In this document: piece by piece, positions 23,936 through 34,478 of the stretch
How positions within the stretch are numbered: the first letter of the stretch is position 1
How the letters are laid out: every line of letters begins with the position of its first letter
NCBI GenBank assembly: GCA_017591395.1
Contig: WEDG01000429.1
Coordinates: forward strand, 1-64,000
Reading direction: 5' to 3'
DNA: 64,000 bases
Source of the DNA: Schistocephalus solidus
Lineage: Eukaryota > Platyhelminthes > Cestoda > Diphyllobothriidea > Diphyllobothriidae
Position numbers and translations under genes: made by a program
The notes under the pieces: generated by a model
Told to the model about the DNA's origin: nothing
What the model saw: the letters and a program-made list of their open reading frames with translations, nothing else
Databases searched by the model: none

Positions 23936-26124
23936 GTTCGTTATTGAAAAGGATTGTTTTCCTCAACTGTCCTCTCAGGAGAAAGACAACCACAAACCGC
24001 CAAAAGTGGATAAACTCAAACTTACAGGCCTCTTTTAAAAAAAGAATTCGCTTCTGGAGGCGTTACAGACAAACCGGCTCCGATGCTCACTTACGGGAAT
24101 ATAAGCAGCAACGCAACGTTTGTAAATGTGAGGCTGCTAAGCTACGGAGGAAGTTTGAACTAAACATACTGCAAAAATCGTTGAAACACCCCAAAAGGCT
24201 ATATGGTTACATACGGAGTACAAAGAGAATCCAGGAAATGATTCCTGCCCTTAGGTCTGCAGACGGAAAACTGGAGACCGACGACCAGGTTAAAGCATCC
24301 CTACTTTCCAAATTCTTCCAGACCGTCTTCACCAGAGAGCCTAATAATTTTGCTGCTATTCAACCAGTTTGTCAAACAATGTGTACCCCCCTTTCCCTTA
24401 CCCCCCACCTCCTCCTCATCCACAACAGAGGACCTAGACCTAGACTTTTCACCGACCGTAGTTAAAAACCGAATTACTCCGTATAAAGCCTGCCAAGTCG
24501 CCTGGGCCGGATAGAATTCCTGCATTAGCACTTAAAGAACTTGCTAAGCAACTGTGTGTACCACTGTACATCATATTCCAAACGTCCTTTGAAGAAAGCA
24601 AACTCCCGGAAGAATGGAAGTGCGCATTCCTCACCCCGATCTATAAAGGAGGTTCACGACTCGACTGTGAAAATTACCGCCCTGTCAGTTTGACTTGCAT
24701 AGCGTGTAAAATAATGGAGCTTATTATCAAGAGGAATTTAATGCGCTATCTGGAAAATACCAAATCCTATGTGATGCCCAACACGGCTTCCGTCCAGGAC
24801 GCTCCTGTCTCACGAGTGCCCTTCAGTCGCACGAGAAATGGACAAAGGCCACAGATAAGGGTCATGCAGTAGAAGTTGTATTTTTTGACTTCAAAAAGGC
24901 CTTTGCTAGTGTACCACACGGGCTTCTTTTACAGAAGATTTGGAACGTAGGAATTCAAGGAAAACTTTTCAATTGGATCAAGAGTTTCTTGTCTTTCAGA
25001 GTGCAGAGAGTTGTTGTTGGAAACTCTAGCTCAGAATGGGCAAAAGAAGAAAGTGGTGTTCCACAGGGTTCTGTTTTGGGCCCCCTACTCTTCCTAATCT
25101 ACGTGAACGACTGTCTCAATGACCTAGATTGTGAAGCTGTCATGTTTGCAGATGACATTAAAATATGGACTGAAGTCAGCTGCGCTGATGACGCAAAAGG
25201 GTTACAATCGAAAATCGACAAACTAAGTGCCTACTCGGCTAGGTGGCTTCTTAAGTTTAATGTATCCAAGTGCGTGATCCTACACATAAGCGCCGGTCGA
25301 AAATTATCTCCTGAGACACCAGTACTTTTATAAATGGCACTGCATTAAAAAGAGGTTGAAACATACAAAGATCTGGGCATGTGGACAACTGCGAATTTGA
25401 TGCCCTCAGAACACTGTAAGAAAGCAGTCCAGAAGGTAACGTGTACACTACATTGGATCAGACGTGCGTTTAAAATATTCCCCCCTGATCTCTTCGGAAA
25501 AGTCTATGGCACCTTCGTGAGACCGCATTTAGATTACGGAATACCAGCCTGAGTACCATGGATGAAGAAAGATGTTGACCTCCTCGAACAGGTGCAACGG
25601 AGAGCAACGAAGATGGTTGACGGACTGAAGACTTTACCGTACCAAGACAGATTGAAAAAGCTTGACTTATTTCCTCTTTCCTACAGGCACTTACGGTGTA
25701 GCCTGTTCTGGACATTCCGGATTATCCGGGGCCATGATTCCTCCCTGAGATCGGAGGATTTCTTCAACTTTGCTTGCACAACTAATCTGCGTGGTCATCC
25801 TTACAAGGTTAATAGCGAACGCACGCGATTGAACCTCAGAAAGTTTTGTTTCAGCCAACGAGTGGTACGACCTTGGAACTCGTTACCAAGCGAGACGGTT
25901 ACCTCTGACAGCATTACTGATTTTAAAAGAAGGCTTGATGACATTATATTTGACAAAAGACGACTTTCACAATATGATAACTTAAAACCAGCCTTTTTAA
26001 AAACTTTCGGGCTCTAATTTTGTTCCACAATGTTTCGGCCTATGGCTGTGAAAACGCATTTGATGTTATGTTATGCTTTGATTCAAACATTTTAAAATGT
26101 ACACAATTTTATATTGACTGTACA
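23936..26124 (+). pseudogene. LINE-B ORF2, linker through RT to 3' end, frameshifted
   Basis: Reverse transcriptase of a CR1/Jockey-type element. In order: TVFTREPNNF (24320), RIPALALKELAKQL (24500), SFEESKLPEEWK (24590), IYKGGSRLDCENYRPVSL (24640), VVFFDFKKAFASVPHG (24875, motif A), ESGVPQGSVLGPLLFLIYVN (25050, motif B) and VMFADDIKIW (25140, catalytic DD kept). Next are WLLKFNVSKC and the C-terminal VQRRATKMVDGL, SYRHLRCS and RVVRPWNSLPSE (to 26017). At least four frameshifts and one stop (TGA at 25553, a W elsewhere). The 3' UTR runs to a GTACACATACAAT end. Confidence 0.9.
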
Positions 26125-26263
26125 CATACAATAATAATAATAATAATAAGTTTATTGATTTGGCACTGCTTGGCGCCGTCAAATAAAATATGTGGCACTG
26201 CCGGGATTCGAACCGGGGCACCAGCGTGCGTGGAACGACGGTGAAACCACTGAGCTATCGGCG
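26125..26263 (-). mobile_element. tRNA-derived SINE
   Basis: On the minus strand the head reads as a tRNA: box A TAGCTCAGTGG (about 26258-26248) and a perfect box B GGTTCGAATCC (about 26216-26206), then CCGGCAGTGCCA. A body of about 50 bases follows (TTTGACGGCGCC, CAGTGCCAAATCAATAAAC) with a TTATTATTATT tail (26149-26127). Boxes A and B are internal RNA polymerase III promoter elements. Length, tail and a partial copy at 40425-40475 support a SINE rather than a tRNA gene. Confidence 0.85.
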
Positions 26264-26299
26264 CTAGGGTCATCAAGGGAAATGCCTGTAGCCCTTCAA

Positions 26300-27072
26300 A
26301 ATATACAAAAATATACAAAAAATCCATATACCCAAGTCCTTTAGAATATTTACCTCCTGGAGTTGGTGACCACTGATGAAGTACTGGTATTCAAACCTAA
26401 TCATCCTTCTGGAACTAGAACGCAGTCGGTTTATTTGGCATTTGTTAAGATTAAGGTTCAGCAGCCACTCATCACACCAGGTTTGCAAGCAATCTAAGTT
26501 CGGTTGTAATTTCCGCTTATCCTTCGGTTTATCAATCGAGTTCCATAACTTCAAATCGTCAGCGAACATTACCTTCTCGCATGTCAGACAATCCAGGCAG
26601 TCGTTTACGTATATCAGAAACAAAATGGGACCCAGAACGCTGCCCTGCGGAACTCCACTGTGAACGGTTTCCCAGTGAGACTTGGCGTCTCCGATACAAA
26701 CACGCTGGCGCCTGTCTGTGAGAAATTCGGCCAACCATTTGAGTAGGTTGCCAGTCACACCCATTTGACGGAGCTTAAAGATCAGACGTTTGTGTGGAAC
26801 CCTGCCAAAGGATTTGCTAAAGTCAATGTAGACCGCATCGACTGACAAACCCATTTCTAATGATTTTGTTCAACTTTCCATGGATGTGAGCAGGTTTGTG
26901 AGGCAGGATCGACCACTTCGAAATCCATGTTGATATGAACTTAGCAAGTTATTTTCTTCAAGATGCCTCATCAGTTCCGTTTTGATTATCTTCTCCATCA
27001 TTTTGCAACAGATACTTGTGAGGCTGACTGGTCGGAAACTGTTTGGTGATGTCCTCTCTCCTCCTTTATAAT
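26300..27072 (-). pseudogene. LINE-C copy a: RT, truncated at both ends
   Basis: A 193-codon open frame (26854 to 26273) starts in the palm. It holds VDAVYIDFSKSFGRVPHKR (motif A), SGVPQGSVLGPILFLIYVND (motif B), VMFADDLKLWNS (catalytic DD), WLLNLNLNKCQI and EVNILKDLGIWI. Upstream, in another frame, PVSLTSICCKMMEKI reaches 27030. The C-terminal domain is missing, and the reading ends in an AT-rich repeat (26296-26322). The upstream end touches the 3' tail of copy b. Confidence 0.9.
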
Positions 27073-29290
27073 TCAGGATAATTCAGTATATATAAGGGAG
27101 ATAGGCAGAGCCTTTGAAAACCCTATTTATAGATAGACGCTAGCAAAACAAGCAAATGTTACATGGTGATAGTCGTTTTAGTATATCAATCATTGCTGTC
27201 GACTCAATATATGTTCATCAGGTAAAATGAATCAAGTATTCTTTTAAACATTTCAACGCTTTCAGCCTGAACAACTGAGGCTGGCAGTTTGTTCCATTCG
27301 TCAATCACCCGTTGGGAAAAGAAGTTGGCCCGCACTTCAACTTTGGCGTGATTTCTTTTCAGTTTGTATTGGTGACCTCGGAGATTTGTCATGTTTGCCA
27401 ATTCAAAAAAGTTGGCCATCTGAAGAGCACAATCAACTCCTATGACCAGTTTGAAGACTAAGATCATATCCCCTCTGTATTGCCTATAAGAGAGAGGAAA
27501 ACATTTTAAGTCTTTCTAGGCGGCCCCTCATAGGGTAGGCATTCCAATCCGCTGACTAGTTTCGTTGCCCTCCGTTGAACTTTCTCCAGCAGAGCGTAGT
27601 CATGTTTTCGTCCAAGGGCGCCACGCCTGAACGCAATATTCCAACACCGGCCGGATAATGTTCAAACACGCGCCCAAAAAAAGCTCTCCGTCAAAATTAA
27701 CGAAGGACCTCCTGATTGCGCCTAAGATACACATAGCTTTCTTTGCGATACTCGCACAGTGCGACGATGGTTTGAGATTTGGTGTTATCCATATACCCAA
27801 GTCCTTTTAGAATGTTTACCTCCTGGAGTTGGTGACCACTGATGGAGTACTGGTATTCAAATCTAAGCAGCCTTCTGGAACTAGACTGCAGTCGGATTAT
27901 TTGGCATTTGTTAAGATTAAGGTTCAACAGCCACTCATCACACCATGTTTGCAAGCGATCTAAGTTTTGTTGTAATTTTCGCGCATTCTCCGGTTTTTCA
28001 ATCGAGTTCCATAACTTCAAATCGTCAGCAAACATTACCTTCTCGCATGTCAGACAATCCAGACAGTCGTTAACGTATATCAGAAACAAAATGGGACCCA
28101 GAACGCTGCCCTACGGAACTCCACTGTGAACGGTTTCCCAGTGAGACTTGGCGTCTCCGATACAAACAGGCTGGCGCCTGTCTGTGAGAAATTCGGCCAA
28201 CCCAAACCCATTTCTAAGGATTTTGTCCAAATTTCCATGGATGTGAGCAAGTTTGTGAGGCAGGATCGACCACTTCGAAATCCATGTTGATATGAACTAA
28301 GCAAGTTATTCTCTTCAAGATGCCTCATCAGTTCCGTTTTGATTATCTTCTCCATCATTTTGCAACAGATACTTGTGAGGCTGACTGGTCGGAAACTGTT
28401 TGGTGATGTCCTCTCTCCACCTTTATAGATGGGGGTTATGTTAGCTATCTTCCACTCGGTAGGCAGAGCCCTCGCCTCCATCGAACTTTCAAATAACTTG
28501 GAGAGCGGAGAGGCCAACTGTTCTGTGAGTTCATTGAGAACCTTTGCGGATATACCATCTGGGCCAGATGATTTAGTGGGCTGTAGCTGTTTCAGAGTTT
28601 TTCTTACTGTGTCCATTGGAAATGACGCCGTGCTTATTTTGTTTGTAGATATGGCAGTACTGTAGTATTCATCCTCGTCAAAAGGTGGTTCCTCGGTATA
28701 CACGGACATTAAGAAATTGGATAAGAGGCAGGTCTTATCAGAGTTATCAGTTAACCTGTTTCCCTGATTGTCTTTAAGACAAGGAATGCAGTCGCGATTT
28801 CGTTTTGCCTTATTAACGTAAGCATAAAACCTTTTCGAATTTCTTGGTATGTCCTTAACTATTTCTGACTCAAAGGCTGATTTTTCTTTTCTCCGAAGAA
28901 TTCGACACCGATTTCGCTGTTTCTTAAAAGCGGAAAAATGTTCGGGTTGTTGATATCTGGCATATGTTCTCCACAGTCTTCTTTTCTTCTTGAGATTCCT
29001 TTTTATTTCCGATGTCACCCACTCGGGTCGAGAGACGCATGATCGCCTTTTAAGTGGGCAGAATTTCTCTACCAATTGGTGAATCAATTTACTAATAAAA
29101 AACCAGATAGCATTAGGGTCAGGTACATGTGCAGGGCTCCACTCTATCTTATTCAGTAATTCTTTCATTTTGGGATAATCCCCTTTCCATACATTTCTCT
29201 CTCTAAATGCACGACGTTTGGGTACAGAAAATTGACTGTACTCCCAAGCAAGAACACAATGATCACTTCGTCCAAGCGGCACGTAAGAAC
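27073..29290 (-). pseudogene. LINE-C copy b: endonuclease end to 3' end
   Basis: The first frame (29282 to 28080, 400 codons) begins at the catalytic endonuclease end (LGRSDHCVLAWEY). It continues through the linker (VYTEEPPFDED), SSGPDGISAKVL and IYKGGERTSPNSFRPVSL to FRSGRSCLTNLL. Near 28205 about 117 bases are missing compared with copy a, removing motif A and its Asp. The RT continues in a second frame (FLIYVND, FADDLKLWNS, 28089-27697), then the C-terminal domain (VLEYCVQAWRPW, RGHQYKLKRNHAKVEVR, WNKLPASV). The 3' stem-loop and ATTCAGTATA tail lie at 27073-27115. Inactive because of the motif A loss and frameshifts. Confidence 0.9.
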
Positions 29291-29702
29291 TTAATGCAAG
29301 GATTCAATTGTCGCTGATTTACTTTTGTGCATGCGACCGCGCCCTTCGAATTCGGTTTAAAATTTTCCACCTCCGAGGAATTTACTACTTTTGATATTTC
29401 AGTCTACTGGTCACTCTTGCGTACTTTATTTATCAAGCGTTGGATTCTATTCGACATACTCTTCATCCTCACAAGACTACTGCAGCAAAGCAGCGGATAC
29501 GCCCGATATTCTCCTCTTGTGCACTTCTCGCCAGCAACTCCACGAGATCTTCCAGTCAACAGAGGGCTGAGTCATTTCGATATTTTATTCATAAAGTTGC
29601 TTCCGCTAAAACCTTCGTCCCATACTTTTTAAAACCCTTTATTGTTTTTTTGCGATCTATCATGGAATTCAAAAAAATTCACCCTTCGGAAATCATGCAA
29701 AA

Positions 29703-29781
29703 TATATGTCACTGCCGAGATTTGAACCAGGGCACCAGCGTGCAGGGAACGACGGCGAAACCACTGAGCTATCGCGACACG
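29703..29781 (-). repeat. tRNA-like unit in the LINE-E 5' region
   Basis: Minus-strand reading has box A TAGCTCAGTGG and a box B of the form GGTTCAAATC, with the same ACGCTGGTGCC middle as the SINE at 26200. It is oriented opposite to the LINE and lies just before ORF1. The same unit is at 44388-44466. It may be an old SINE head or a pol III promoter-like module. Confidence 0.7.
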
Positions 29782-29789
29782 ACAAAATC

Positions 29790-31000
29790 TCTGACCTAAT
29801 TTTTAATGATGGAATAAACATAAATCATAATACGAATGGCCACATTTCCGGACATGTTTCCTTTAAATCACCTCCCGCCAAACGGGCCAAGAGTTTAGTA
29901 AGTTTTTTGGATGTCAATTACGAGGACGAAGCGTGTGCGACATGCTTTAAACTTCTTCTAAAAAAATTTCGGAGATTGAAAAGGATATGCAGGGGCTGAA
30001 GATGGAGATAGAGAAGTTAAAGAAACTTCCTCACAATTTGCCCGAAAAAGAAGCAGTCCCTAACGATGGAACACGAGGGAGACAAATGCACATACGCAGG
30101 CACAGCTTCCGCAGCCATCACATCCAACAAGGAAGATGACGCTACGTCAACGGAGCTCGATGCAGCTGTTAAAACAGCATCCAGTAAGGAAAAAAAGGGC
30201 AAGCGGCAGGGATCCAAGAAAATACAGAAACGAGTTTCAGAAGACACAGATAATATTTCATCCAAAAAAATGTAAGTCCCAGAATCCCAGCATCGGACAA
30301 CAACACCACCAAATTGGATAACGGTAATATCAGGAGAACTTCAATAATGCCTCTTCCAAAGGCAGTTCCGACTTCAGACTCACCTCCTGTCGGCTATCCC
30401 AGCAGTTCTAAAGAGCCCTTAGTTGGGAGCGAAAAATACCAATGAGTGGCAAGATATCATTGGGAAACAACATAAAAACGAGTATCAAGTTGAAAAACAA
30501 ACCTAATGAATCCCTCTGGTCATTCAGAGGAAAATATGATCGGCAGTGAATCAAAAAGACGCCCTAGACCGAGAGAACTGCGTTGTTATCCAGGGCTTAC
30601 CTGAATCAACTGCACACACCTCAAAGGAACGGATATCCGCTGATCTTGCTATGTTTCAGCACCTACTGAATGATATACTTCATTCAGGAGAGACGATAAC
30701 CGTTCGCGCTGCCTTCAGGCTCGGAAAAAAGGATATCGAACAGTCCCAAAAATGTGAAACCACGGCCTATCAAAAATTGTCTTGGACAACAAGGAAGAGG
30801 CTAAACTACTTCTCTCGAGAAAAACAAACCTTCGGAACTCTCATAAACAGATTTTTTTCAGCCGGACTACTCTCCAGCAGAACGTCTGAAACGCCGCGAA
30901 TTAGTGATAGAAATGAAGAGGAGACTTGCAGCTGGAGAGAGCAATCTGGTGATTTACAGGGAACGCGTGATACAGAGAAACGCAACATTGCTCTGGAACC
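29790..31000 (+). pseudogene. LINE-E ORF1, frameshifted
   Basis: Starts with KSPPAKRAKSLVSFLDVNY and a heptad-like helix (KMEIEKLKKLP; 29990-30030) that suggests a coiled coil, as in L1-type ORF1 trimers. A charged, Lys-rich region (30060-30270) follows, then at 30546-30730 the RNA-binding part: ENCVVIQGLPES and AFRLGKK. The RPLKIIL block seen in other ORF1s is decayed (about 30770), but FFQPDY- and ERLKRRELV-like sequence is visible in shifted frames (30850-30905). At least three frameshifts. Confidence 0.7.
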
Positions 31001-31076
31001 AGCCCATGCTCATGATGGCATCGGCAAATTAGCATTGGCAAACTCAAGACAAACGGAATTTGGCTCTGCTGACTGC

Positions 31077-33901
31077 TGCACACTGAAATTTCTGTATACC
31101 AACGCCCAAAGTCTGTTTTCGAAACTCGACGAACTGAGAATTCAGGTAGCCGTTCTGTCTCCCGATATTATAGCAATCACAGAAACATGGCTGTCACAGA
31201 ACATCAGTGATTGCGAAGTAGCCTTATCCGGGTACCAGCTGTTCAGGAGAGACCGCACCCAACGCCAGGGTGGAGGAGTTGCGATGTATGTTAAAAGCAA
31301 TTTCACAGTGTGTGAAATGACGGAGAAGCTTAGCAATGGTATTGAGGCTATTTGGCTGAAAAATAAAGACGCGGGGATCGCAGTTCCTTGAAGTCATGAC
31401 TCTCTACCGACCACCGGGGACAGACACTGACGCTGATACTTGTTTGTTGGAGAACATAAAGGAGATAAGCAGTCGACCTGATGTTGTTCTCATGGGTGAC
31501 TTCAATGCACCCAGCATTCGATGGAACGATCTGCAGGCACAGAGCTCAAAGTTTTCCTTCGATCATCGTCTGCTAAAGACAACACTTGAAGCTCTTTTCA
31601 CCCAACATGTATTTGTTCCAACGAGAGCGCGTGGAGGACAACAGGCTAGTTGTTTAGATCTCGTCTTCACTAAAGATCCTGACAGTATAGACGAGGTACA
31701 CTGCCTACCTCCACTTGGTCGAAGTGATCACGCAGTACTTTCATGGGAGTATGGTTTATATTCTGTGCCATCTGCAATAAATGAAACCAGGCCCAATCTA
31801 TGGCGAGGAGACTTTTGCAAGATGAGAGCTGAGGCATCACGAATAGACTGGGATATTCTCTTCTCCGGGAATGTCACTGAGGACTGGAATTTATTTAAGG
31901 AGTATTTGTTGAATCTAATAAAATGCCATTGTCCGCCATCACAATTTAGGATAACTAACAGACCACAGTGGTTAACAAGGGATCTAAAAAGAGAGATTAA
32001 CAGGAAAGGAAGGCTTTGGAAGAAATTTTGCCGATCCAATGAAAATTTAGCCTTGCAAGCATACAAAACTCAGAGGAACAAGGTTAAAGCTTGATCTTCC
32101 AAAGCCGACGGGATTACGAGAGGGATTTGCTCCAGAGAGCAGTTCACAATCCCAAATTACTCTACAGCTATGTAAGAAAAACCACACGTAACAGGAACCC
32201 GATTCCTGTTATGAGAAACGATGACGGTTTCGAGATATCAGAAAATAAAAACAAAGCTGAACACTTTTTCCCAGTTCTTTCAGTCGGTTTTCACTAGAGA
32301 AGCTGTTTTTATTCCATCAAGTTACGAGACTACAGGAGTGCCACTTATTCAGGATATGCTCTTTCAAGAAGCGGCGGTCTTTGAAGAACTAAAAAGTCTG
32401 AAGGCATGCAAATCTCCTGGCCCCGACGAGATTCCAGCAAAGCTACTCCTCGAACTTGCTCGAGAGCTGGCGAAACCGCTATCGTTGCTGTGCCAGAAAT
32501 CGTTCGATACGGGAATTCTTCCTACCGACTGGAAAACAGCCCACATCGCACCGCTTCACAAAAGTGGTAGTCGTGCATTTGCTACAAATTACAGGCCTGT
32601 CAGCCTGACCTCAATCTGTTGCAAGGTTATGGAGAAGGTTGTCAAAAAGGAATTGATGATTTATTTAGAAACCCGTAACCTCTTATCGACTGCACAATAT
32701 GGCTTTCGTAGGGGAAGATCGTGTGTTACGAACTTACTTTTATACGATGCAAAGCTGGACAAAAAGCACTCGATGCAAAAAGACACTGTGCACGTGGCCT
32801 ACATTGATTTCCAGAAGGCCTTCGATAGTGTTCCACACCAGCGTCTCCTTCACAAGTTGAGAATGTTCGGTATTGGCGGCAAACTTCTTACGTGGATCAA
32901 GAATTTTCTCGTCGGTCGTTCCCAAGTGGTTTGTGTAGGCGGATCGCGATCAAAGCGCACAGTCATCGAGAGTGGAGTCCCACAAGGTTCAGTGCTCGGA
33001 CCGATCCTATTTCTCTTGTTCATTAATGATTGTGTACAGGAATTGGACTGTAACTTTGCTATGTTTGCGGACGATATAAAAATCTGGAAAGTTATCCACA
33101 ATGCTGCTGATGCAGACAATTTCCAAGAAAAATCTTCGTCGATTGGACGAGTGGTCCCACAAATGGCTCTTGTCCTTCAACTCAAACAAATGCACCCCTG
33201 CTACGTCTGGGAAATCGAAATCAGGTCACTGATATGCGACCCTACTATTTGAATGGTTTACCACTCCGAGAAGCACACACACAGAAGGATCTTGGAGTTT
33301 GGATGAAAGACAACCTGAAGCCTTCTACGCAATGTTCCAAGGCAGCTAAATCCGCCAATTCAATACTGTACGCTATCAAGCGGGCATTTAAAGTTTTCGA
33401 TGAAGACTGCTTTTCTAAAGTCTTTGGTACGTTTGTAAGGCCACATCTTGAATATGCGATCCAAGCCTGGCGACCGTGGACGCAACAGGACTACAACATG
33501 CTCGAAAGGGTGCAGCGGCGAGCCACAAAAATTAGTAAGAGGTCAATCTGAACTGCCATATGAGATTCGTCTAAATAACCTAAAGCTCTATCCTCTGAGT
33601 TATAGGCAGTTGCGCGGAGACTTGATACAAACCTTCCGTATCGTGCGTGGCATGGATTGTGCCCTCCTATGTGATGACTTTTTCCAACTCGCCACTACGA
33701 AAAATCTCCGAGGTCATCCATTCAAACTAAGTGTGCCCCCAAGTAAGATTGGATGTGAGGAAGTATTTTTTCACCAACCGTGTCGTGGAACCGTGGAATA
33801 ACCTACCTGAGGCGATTGTTATGTCCCAGTCTGTGTATACATTCAAACATCGGCTTGACATACATATGTTACAGTACCACGAAGACTATGTGACTACTTA
33901 A
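31077..33901 (+). pseudogene. LINE-E ORF2: endonuclease plus reverse transcriptase
   Basis: Endonuclease: YTNAQSLFSKLDEL (31095), DIIAITETWLSQ (31165, Glu kept), YQLFRRDRTQRQGGGVAMYV (31235-31290), VVLMGDFNAPSIRW (31480) and LPPLGRSDHAVLSWEY (31710, catalytic SDH kept). RT: FQSVFTREA (32280), KSPGPDEIPAKLL, HKSGSRAFATNYRPVSLTS, VAYIDFQKAFDSVPH (32800, motif A), ESGVPQGSVLGPILFLLFIN (32970, motif B) and AMFADDIKIWK (33060, catalytic DD). C-terminal: [34 protein letters not shown] and RGHPFKLS (33700). Catalytic residues are all present, but frameshifts near 31390, 32090, 32290, 33130, 33530 and 33750 break it. Confidence 0.9.
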
Positions 33902-33994
33902 CCTTAACAATATCAGTGTACCACGTAAACCTGCCTGCATTCACTTGACTGTTACTTCTTTAATTTGCTTCTTATTCTTGCAACTTTTATGTAA

Positions 33995-34055
33995 CAAATA
34001 GGGATTTCAAAGGCGTAAGCCTATTTTCCTCAAATACACTGAACTGAACTGAACA
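33995..34055 (+). repeat. LINE-E 3' stem-loop and ACTGA tail
   Basis: AAATAGGGATTTCAAAGGC, the loop GTAA, then GCCTATTTTCCT, followed by ACTGAACTGAACTGAAC. GGC and GCC close a GNRA-type loop. The pattern is shared with LINE-C, LINE-D and LINE-F ends. Confidence 0.85.
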
Positions 34056-34478
34056 TGGATCTCGGAGCAACAGGATTTCCGACCTGGGGAACGCAAGACA
34101 TATTTTCCTCCTCGCTTATTTTCTCCTCTGGTCATCTGTATTTCAAACTGACGTCATGAGGCTTTGTTCTAATGACTCGTCTTTTCTCTTTTTGTTTCGC
34201 TTAATGCTGAGCCTATTGACTTCTACCATTTCCTTTCGATGATTATGTCTTAGCTTGCTGATGTTTTTTCGGCTCATTTGCATCGTGTTTCGGCGAGTTA
34301 ATTTTATTATGTTTTATGAGGACTGATATTATTTCCGATAGGATATCGAGGTTCCCTTCAATCTCAAACTCTGGTAGTGAGTCCCTCGGAATCCATCACA
34401 GTGTGCCATGCCCTTCGTTTCTAGCTTAGTTTTTAAAAACAGTAATGTCTCAGTAGTGCACTGCTTTCTTCATTATTA
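34056..34478. other. No recognisable feature
   Basis: About 420 bases of T-rich sequence between LINE-E and LINE-C. No long frame, no match to other parts of the window. Probably the old target region. Confidence 0.4.

Larger units (their letters stand above)
19366..24453. repeat. Third copy of the composite unit; right arm of the second inverted repeat
   Basis: Same orientation and order as 1-5107, and reverse complement of 13672-18805. The axis lies near 19085 with an unpaired spacer 18806-19365. Similarity to the first copy stops at the motif CTTTTCACCG (5107 and 24453). After it this copy continues as an uninterrupted LINE-B, whereas the other two copies switch to a LINE-A 3' end. By eye, differences among the copies are scattered substitutions and many one-base indels in homopolymers. 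Confidence 0.9.
29338..34055 (+). mobile_element. LINE-E, near-complete element
   Basis: About 4.7 kb in normal order: 5' region with a tRNA-like unit, ORF1 (about 29790-31000), ORF2 with endonuclease and RT (31077-33901), 3' UTR with stem-loop, and an ACTGA-repeat tail ending near 34054. Its first 950 bases are shared with the element at 44032. The true 5' end is set where that match begins (TTCGAATTCGG). Confidence 0.8.

Noticed and set aside
26192..26263. Functional tRNA gene
   Set aside because: Box A and B are good, but the acceptor ends pair poorly and a SINE body and tail follow.
26109..26327. Minus-strand ORF over the SINE
   Set aside because: It runs through the tRNA-like head and the AAT tract, so it is not protein-coding.
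29327..29632. Plus-strand ORF of 101 codons upstream of the LINE-E ORF1
   Set aside because: It lies in the 5' module. The equivalent frame in the 44 kb copy reads on through the tRNA-like unit, and no motif is visible; likely UTR.
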